9,436 bases of DNA from Sphingomonas sp. GTDB taxonomy: Bacteria > Pseudomonadota > Alphaproteobacteria > Sphingomonadales > Sphingomonadaceae. A program made the translations under genes and the position numbers. The notes below the pieces were generated by a model. It was not told the origin of the DNA and ran no database searches. It worked only from the letters and a program-made list of their open reading frames with translations. The stretch lies in the NCBI GenBank assembly GCA_030824725.1, contig JAPJRE010000136.1, positions 1-9,436 on the forward strand, written 5' to 3'. Positions 5,680 to 9,436 of the stretch are shown in pieces. Within the stretch, counting starts at the first letter, position 1, and every line of letters starts with the position of its first letter.

Positions 5680-6686
5680 GCCGCGTTCGCGGCCTGCTGC
5701 CGGTCCCGCCGGCGGCGCAGCGCCCCGCCCACGCCCGCGACGCCGAGGATCAGCAGCACCCAGGTCTGTCCCTCCGGCACCGGGCTGATGCCCAGCTGGC
5801 GCGCCATGGAGTCCGCGATCGCGCGGTGGACCTGGGTGGTCGGGTGGATGTCGTCGAAATAAAGCGCATTGCTGCAAGCGGCGCGTTGTGGCGATCCGCC
5901 GCCGAGGATCTGGCACGGCGCCTTCGTGTTGAGCGTATCCGGCAGTCCGAAGGACGCAGGCGAGTCGAGCAGGTCATGCTCCATTGCGAACAGGTCGAAG
6001 AATTCGGCGGTGGCGCCGGGCAGCAGTTCGAGCCCCTGCGCGGCCGCCCGCAGCGATGCGCTGATCTGCTGCGAACGCGCCGTCAGTTCGTCAAGCCGTC
6101 CGGGCACCGCCCCGACCGCGGCGACCGACACCGGCAACAACCCGATATCCGGCGAACCGACGATCGCGAAATGGCGCGCGCCAAGCCCGTAGAGCGCGGT
6201 TACCGCATCCTCGAAATCGGACATGGCCGAGAGGAAGCTGACGGGCCCGCCGGTCAGGATCGTGTCCCGCACGTCGTTGCCGCCGAAGGTGAGCAGCACC
6301 AGCGCGTTGCTGTCGATCGGAGCGGGGACCCGGTCAACATAGAGACCCACCTGGCCGATGATGCTGGGGCTGCGCTCGCCTTCCACCTGCTGGAGCGTGG
6401 CCCCGCCCACTGCCATGTTGAGGCCACCAGCATAGAGCGACGTCGCGGCACGGCCGGTGATCGCCAGACTCAGATAGTCGGCGAAGTTGAAGCCGTTCGA
6501 GAAGCGGCCCCGCAAATAGCCGTCCTGGCCGCGCGCCACCTCGGCCTCGGTCGCGAGATAGGCATTGCCGGAATCGACCAGGCTGTCGCCGAAGACGTAC
6601 AGTCCAGAATAGGTCTTCGCCGCCTGCGCGGCGACCGGCGCCAGGCACAGGCAAAAAGACGCAATAAATCGCGCTACGGCCTTCAT
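5673..6686 (-). CDS. Secreted SGNH/GDSL hydrolase with PEP-CTERM-like anchor
   Basis: GDSL/SGNH enzymes hydrolyse esters such as lipids, acetylated sugars or thioesters; the substrate here is unknown. The product is 337 residues. A Sec signal peptide spans about 1-22 (basic MKAVAR, hydrophobic core, AAQA). Block I is FGDSLVDSGN with nucleophile Ser35; block II Gly is near GGAT (94-97); block III is GGND at 135-138; block V is DDIHPT with Asp278/His281. All catalytic blocks are intact. The C-terminus has VPEG (303-306), one hydrophobic helix (about 308-323) and RRRR (324-327), the PEP-CTERM layout with Gly in place of the usual second Pro. Such tails direct processing and sorting by exosortase/XrtA-type systems. 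The ATG at 6686 is preferred over an upstream in-frame GTG at 6707 because AGAGG precedes it by about six bases and the signal peptide begins there. No direct link to flagella is evident. Confidence 0.88.
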   Translation of the reverse strand: MKAVARFIASFCLCLAPVAAQAAKTYSGLYVFGDSLVDSGNAYLATEAEVARGQDGYLRGRFSNGFNFADYLSLAITGRAATSLYAGGLNMAVGGATLQQVEGERSPSIIGQVGLYVDRVPAPIDSNALVLLTFGGNDVRDTILTGGPVSFLSAMSDFEDAVTALYGLGARHFAIVGSPDIGLLPVSVAAVGAVPGRLDELTARSQQISASLRAAAQGLELLPGATAEFFDLFAMEHDLLDSPASFGLPDTLNTKAPCQILGGGSPQRAACSNALYFDDIHPTTQVHRAIADSMARQLGISPVPEGQTWVLLILGVAGVGGALRRRRDRQQAANAAA

Positions 6687-6842
6687 GACGCCCCTCTCGT
6701 TAACCACGTCGTACCGTAATTTCAGCGGCCGACCAAGTAGTTCATTTGGAGAATGCGGCAGGTTTCAGGCGCCTATCCATTATTTACTGCACCGCAGCAG
6801 AGAGCGGCAGGCAGATTACAGCATTCAGCAAGCAAAAATGGC
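6687..6842. other. Intergenic region between fliX and the hydrolase gene
   Basis: This is a 156-bp gap, AT-richer than the flanking genes, between two minus-strand genes. It should hold the hydrolase promoter. The best match I can find on the minus strand is TTGGTC, a 17-base spacer and TACGAC, which is weak. No convincing fliX terminator hairpin, repeat or small gene was found. Confidence 0.3.
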
Positions 6843-7259
6843 TCAGACCTGGATGTCGAGCTTCGCCAGTTCGACGCGGACGCGCACGTCGATGTCGCGC
6901 ATCAGCGCCGCCAGCTCGGGCTCGGCCGGGGTCGGCACCGTTTCCGACCATTGGACGATTTCGCGAAGCCGCGCGACGTTCGGCGTCCCCGCCACCAGTT
7001 CCTTGTGCAGCCGGTCGAGCGCGTCGATGCCGCGCTCGGCGTCGCGCGCCTGCTTGCGGCGGCGCTCCATCACCGGGTTGTTGGCGGCGATCGCCACCAG
7101 CATCTGCACGCTGGTGGGCGGCGTCGCGCCCGGCGTGGGCGGGGTGTGCGGCATCGCGGTGGCCGGATCCTCCAGCCGATTTGCCAGCCCGGGCACGGCC
7201 TTGGGCAACGCTGCGAGCAGGTTGCGCGCCATCATCGGGGACAGGCTGTCGATACGCAC
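6843..7259 (-). CDS. fliX: FliX-like flagellar assembly regulator
   Basis: In Caulobacter, FliX links completion of the class II basal body to activation of the sigma-54 regulator FlbD, so that later flagellar genes are expressed only after assembly. This 138-residue protein has the family layout: a short N-terminus with MRIDSL, a Pro/Thr-rich linker (about 36-50), then a helical C-terminal domain with LDRLHKEL (81-88) and the terminal VRVELAKL (127-134). It is divergent from flgI with an 84-bp gap, the same arrangement as Caulobacter fliX-flgI. Start is GTG 7259: an in-frame TGA lies five codons upstream, and an AGGG element is about nine bases before it. flbD is not in the window. The call rests on remembered family features and synteny. 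Confidence 0.82.
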   Translation of the reverse strand: MRIDSLSPMMARNLLAALPKAVPGLANRLEDPATAMPHTPPTPGATPPTSVQMLVAIAANNPVMERRRKQARDAERGIDALDRLHKELVAGTPNVARLREIVQWSETVPTPAEPELAALMRDIDVRVRVELAKLDIQV

Positions 7260-7343
7260 GAAATCAGACCCTCACGAACCGTCTTGGCTCTCCTCTTCCT
7301 ATAAGACGAGTAGCGTTAATTTTCCACTTGGCCCGAGAGGTTT
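7260..7343. promoter_or_regulatory. Divergent fliX/flgI promoter region
   Basis: This 84-bp interval must carry the start signals for both fliX (-) and flgI (+). On the + strand TATAAG lies at 7300-7305, but the nearest TTGGCT is only 10 bases upstream. A sigma-54 -24/-12 pair (GG-N10-GC) is not present in exact form; TTGGC at 7284 has CC where GC is expected. AGAGG at 7336-7340 is the flgI ribosome-binding site. Confidence 0.35.
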
Positions 7344-8447
7344 ATGTATCGTCTCTCCGCATCGTTCCTGGCGCTCGCGCTGGCCTGTGTCGGCGCGCCC
7401 CAGGCGATGGCCCAGACCCGGATCAAGGACATCGTCGACGTCGAGAATGTCCGCGAAAACCAGCTGGTTGGCTATGGCCTCGTGGTCGGCCTCGCCGGCA
7501 CCGGCGATCGTATCCGCAACGCTCCCTTTACCGAGGAATCGATGCAGTCGATGCTCGAGCGGATGGGCGTTAACATTCGCGGCACGCAGATGCGCACGCA
7601 GAATGTTGCCGCCGTCTCGATCACCGCGACGATGCCGCCCTTCTCGCGCTCGGGCTCGCGGATCGACGTGCAGGTCTCCGCACTGGGCGACGCGACCAGC
7701 CTGCAGGGCGGCACGCTGATCGCGTCGTCGCTGCGCGCACTCGACGGCGAGATCTATGCCGTGGCGCAGGGCCCGGTGGCGGTTTCCGGCTTCAAGGCGC
7801 AGGGAGCGGCGGCGAATGTCAGCCGCGGCGTGACCACCTCGGCGCGGATCGCCGGCGGTGCGATCGTCGAGCGCGAGGTGCCCTATCAGCTGCGCTCGGC
7901 CAACAGCCTCAAGCTCGCGCTGAAGAACCCCGATTTCTCGACCGCCGACCGCATCGCCCGCGCGATCAACGGCCGCTATCCCGGCGCCGCGCAGATGCTC
8001 GATCCGGCGACGGTCGAATTGCGCCCCACCGGCCAGTTCGCCGGATCGGTGATCGACCTGGTCACCCAGGTCGGCGATCTCGAGGTGAAGGTCGACCAGC
8101 CGGCCAAGGTGGTGATCAACGAGGCCTCGGGCACCGTGGTGATGAACAGCGACGTGCGGATCACGCCGGTCGCGATCGCCCAGGGCGGCCTGACCATCTC
8201 GGTCACCGAAACCCCGCAGGTCTCCCAGCCCGGTCCCTTCGCGCAGGGCCAGACGACGGTGGTGCCGCGCACCCAGGTGCAGGTGAACGACGGCAATGGC
8301 GCCAGCCTGGCCGTGATCAACGGCTCGTCGCTCAAGGCACTGGTCAGCGGGCTCAACACGCTGGGCGTCTCGCCGCGCGACCTGATCACCATCCTTCAGG
8401 CAATCAAGACCGCCGGCGCGCTCCAGGCTGAAATCGAGGTACAGTGA
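7344..8447 (+). CDS. flgI: FlgI, flagellar P-ring protein precursor
   Basis: FlgI assembles the periplasmic P-ring, the bushing around the flagellar rod in the peptidoglycan layer. The product is 367 residues, the usual length. A Sec signal peptide occupies about 1-23 (cleavage after AMA, before QTRIKDI). The mature protein opens with the family signature RIKDIVDVENVRENQLVGYG and continues with GLAGTGD, a TQNVAAVSITATMPPF segment, RIDVQVSALGDATSLQGGTL, and the C-terminal LNTLGVSPRDLITILQAIKTAGAL. No truncation or frameshift is visible. The ATG at 7344 is preceded by GAGAGG with a short 3-base spacing. The stop overlaps the start of flgJ (TGATG), and the gene heads a three-gene coupled operon divergent from fliX. 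Confidence 0.97.
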   Translation: MYRLSASFLALALACVGAPQAMAQTRIKDIVDVENVRENQLVGYGLVVGLAGTGDRIRNAPFTEESMQSMLERMGVNIRGTQMRTQNVAAVSITATMPPFSRSGSRIDVQVSALGDATSLQGGTLIASSLRALDGEIYAVAQGPVAVSGFKAQGAAANVSRGVTTSARIAGGAIVEREVPYQLRSANSLKLALKNPDFSTADRIARAINGRYPGAAQMLDPATVELRPTGQFAGSVIDLVTQVGDLEVKVDQPAKVVINEASGTVVMNSDVRITPVAIAQGGLTISVTETPQVSQPGPFAQGQTTVVPRTQVQVNDGNGASLAVINGSSLKALVSGLNTLGVSPRDLITILQAIKTAGALQAEIEVQ

Positions 8448-8758
8448 TGACCGATCTCTCCCCCCTGCCCCAGGCCGCCGCGGCCGGCGCGACCCAGCCC
8501 GCCAAGCCGCTGCCCAAGGTGGACCCGAAGAACGCCAAGACCGCGCAGGAATTCGAAAGCGTCTTCCTGGGCCAGGTGACCCAGCTCATGCTGCAGAGCG
8601 TGCAGCAGGACGAACAGTTCGGCGGCGGCAACGGCGAGGAGATCTTCCGCGGCGTGCTCGCCGAGAAGCTCGGCGCCGAAATGGCGCGCCGCGGCGGAAT
8701 CGGCCTCGCGCCGGCCGTCGTCGACCAGATCCTCAAGCTTCAGCAAGGACAGAAATGA
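8447..8758 (+). CDS. flgJ: FlgJ N-terminal-type / CheL rod-binding protein
   Basis: FlgJ scaffolds rod assembly; in enterics it also carries a peptidoglycan hydrolase domain. This 103-residue protein contains only the rod-binding part: a Pro/Ala-rich start (5-24), AQEFESVFLGQVTQLMLQ at 33-50, and GNGEEIFRGVLAEKLG with GGIGLA at 83-88, the standard rod-binding signature. Lack of the muramidase domain is normal in Alphaproteobacteria, where the Caulobacter homologue is called CheL and also follows flgI. A separate lytic enzyme elsewhere would be expected to open the wall for the rod. ATG 8447 is preferred (GAGG at 8436-8439, seven bases upstream) over GTG 8444. The stop overlaps the next gene (ATGA). 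Confidence 0.9.
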   Translation: MTDLSPLPQAAAAGATQPAKPLPKVDPKNAKTAQEFESVFLGQVTQLMLQSVQQDEQFGGGNGEEIFRGVLAEKLGAEMARRGGIGLAPAVVDQILKLQQGQK

Positions 8759-9180
8759 TCACGCAACTCGTCGATGCGATGATTTCGCTCACTTCCCTGA
8801 TGGAAGAGGAAAGCGAACGGCTCGCCCGCACGCCCTACGTTCCGGAACTGGGGGAAATCGCCGATGCCAAGCTGCGCCTCGCCGGCCGCATCGAAGCCGA
8901 AGTCGCGCGCCTGAAGCGCGAGAGCCCGGACGATTGGCTGGAAACATTGGAGCCGGACGCGCGCGAACAGCTTTCGGAAGCGAGTCGTGCGTTGCGCGAC
9001 GCTTCTATCGTCAACTCCCGAATACTTTCCCGGCAGATCGAACTTTCTGCCGAGATGATGGCAGCAATCGCAGCAGAAGCGCAGCGACTTACCGGCAGCC
9101 GGAGCACCACCTACAGTGCCTGTGGGGGACTTTCGGGACTGGACGCGCCTGCGCCGATCTCTGTGAATGCACGATTGTGA
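8755..9180 (+). CDS. FlgN/FlbY-like flagellar protein
   Basis: This 141-residue protein is almost entirely helical and charged at about 1-112, suggesting a coiled-coil or helical bundle. A flexible C-terminus follows, with TTYSACGGLSG (118-128) and a terminal ISVNARL (135-141). That combination, and the place after flgI and flgJ/cheL, match the third gene of the Caulobacter flgI operon (flbY) and resemble FlgN-type chaperones for hook-associated proteins. The chaperone role is inferred. The ATG overlaps the flgJ stop, with AAGGA at 8745-8749 five bases upstream. Confidence 0.78.
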   Translation: MITQLVDAMISLTSLMEEESERLARTPYVPELGEIADAKLRLAGRIEAEVARLKRESPDDWLETLEPDAREQLSEASRALRDASIVNSRILSRQIELSAEMMAAIAAEAQRLTGSRSTTYSACGGLSGLDAPAPISVNARL

Positions 9181-9242
9181 ACATCAAATCTGATTCGTAG
9201 AGCCGGCCATTCACAGCGCTGCGGTGCGAAAACATGTCCGCC

Positions 9243-9281
9243 TCATTTCAGGTTGCGCAAACGTTCATCACCTCGAAATGA
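9243..9281 (+). other. Imperfect hairpin downstream of the flgI operon
   Basis: TCATTTCAGGT (9243-9253) pairs with ACCT-c-GAAATGA (9270-9281), giving 11 base pairs with a single bulged C and a 16-base loop containing part of the TTGCGCAA palindrome (9253-9260). It begins 63 bases after the operon stop. The arms are AT-rich and the nearest T-rich stretch begins about 13 bases later (9294), so it is not a textbook intrinsic terminator. It may be an operator dyad or an mRNA processing/stability element. Confidence 0.4.
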
Positions 9282-9336
9282 CCCCGTGCATGTCTTTGAT
9301 TTATAAGATCTTTTTCTAGGTTTACTTTTGGTGAAC

Positions 9337-9372
9337 TATAAACTGGTCAAAGTGGCGAAGTCCGCGTATAAA
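9337..9372 (+). promoter_or_regulatory. Putative promoter region for a gene beginning at the right edge
   Basis: An AT-rich tract at about 9290-9345 contains TATAAA at 9337-9342, inside ACTATAAAC, which partly resembles the alphaproteobacterial -10 consensus GCTANAWC. A second TATAAA at 9367-9372 has TGGTCA 17 bases upstream at 9344-9349. Either could be a -10 element. No exact sigma-54 or sigma-28 element was found. Confidence 0.4.
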
Positions 9373-9432
9373 GTACCGGACATGACGTGCTCCCCAAAGC
9401 TCTACCAGTCATAACTGGAGTCCGGGGTTGGT
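9360..9432 (+). promoter_or_regulatory. Structured 5' leader with alternative pairings
   Basis: CCGGAC at 9376-9381 can pair with GTCCGG at 9420-9425 (six pairs), enclosing a perfect CCAGT-CATA-ACTGG hairpin (9405-9418). Its CGGAC (9377-9381) can instead pair with GTCCG at 9360-9364. The distal partner overlaps GGGG at 9424-9427, the likely ribosome-binding site of an ATG at 9433. The two folds exclude each other, as in a translational switch. Short helices like these can arise by chance. Confidence 0.3.
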
Positions 9433-9436
9433 ATGG
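9433..9436 (+). CDS. Possible start codon of the next gene (truncated by window edge)
   Basis: ATG at 9433-9435 is preceded by GGGG five bases upstream and GGAG twelve bases upstream, following a promoter-like AT-rich region. Only four bases of any coding sequence are present, so identity cannot be judged. Confidence 0.25.

Noticed and set aside
6747..6756. Ten-base match (TTGGAGAATG) with bases 40-49 suggesting a dispersed repeat
   Set aside because: The similarity does not extend convincingly beyond ten bases, and matches of this length are expected by chance in a window of this size.
7284..7299. Sigma-54 promoter for flgI starting at TTGGC
   Set aside because: Ten bases after the GG there is CC instead of GC, and no TTGC is present, so it fails the essential -12 element.
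9319..9332. Sigma-54-like GG-N10-GT in the right-hand intergenic region
   Set aside because: The -12 dinucleotide is GT rather than GC and the flanking TGGCAC/TTGC context is missing.

Overview
The window is a GC-rich chemotaxis and flagellar locus. It most likely comes from a sphingomonad or close relative (Alphaproteobacteria). The reasons are a FliX homologue, which is an alphaproteobacterial class II flagellar assembly regulator, the fliX/flgI/flgJ(cheL)/flbY-like gene order known from Caulobacter, and a PEP-CTERM-like sorting tail on an esterase. This is a family-level inference; no marker gene in the window fixes the genus.

Left block (1-4898, all + strand): the 3' part of cheW, then cheR, cheB, cheY, cheD, a small helical protein with a CheZ-like DxxxQ motif, motB and a FliL-like gene. 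Gaps run from -4 to about 11 bp and several junctions are ATGA or TGATG overlaps, so this reads as one translationally coupled operon. It covers receptor coupling (CheW), receptor methylation, demethylation and deamidation (CheR, CheB, CheD), the diffusible motor signal (CheY), possibly its removal (the DxxxQ protein), and the stator (MotB, FliL). cheA and motA are not in the window. The first ~50 bases are much poorer in GC and do not read like CheW.

Middle block (4899-6842): a monocistronic gene for a tandem PilZ-domain protein (+), with a perfect TATAAT and a dyad just upstream of it. It converges on a minus-strand secreted SGNH/GDSL hydrolase with a PEP-CTERM-like C-terminus. The hydrolase is the one gene here with no obvious flagellar role.

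Right block (6843-9180): fliX (-) diverges from a coupled operon flgI (P-ring), flgJ/cheL (rod-binding protein without the muramidase domain) and a FlgN/FlbY-like gene (+).

The last 256 bp (9181-9436) hold no complete gene. They are AT-rich and contain an 11-bp imperfect hairpin, two TATAAA boxes and several complementary segments just before a possible ATG at 9433. This looks like a terminator/promoter/leader region for the next gene. No tRNA, rRNA, CRISPR array or complete mobile element was seen. The best leads are the CheZ-like small protein, the structured leader at the right edge and the abrupt discontinuity at the left edge.
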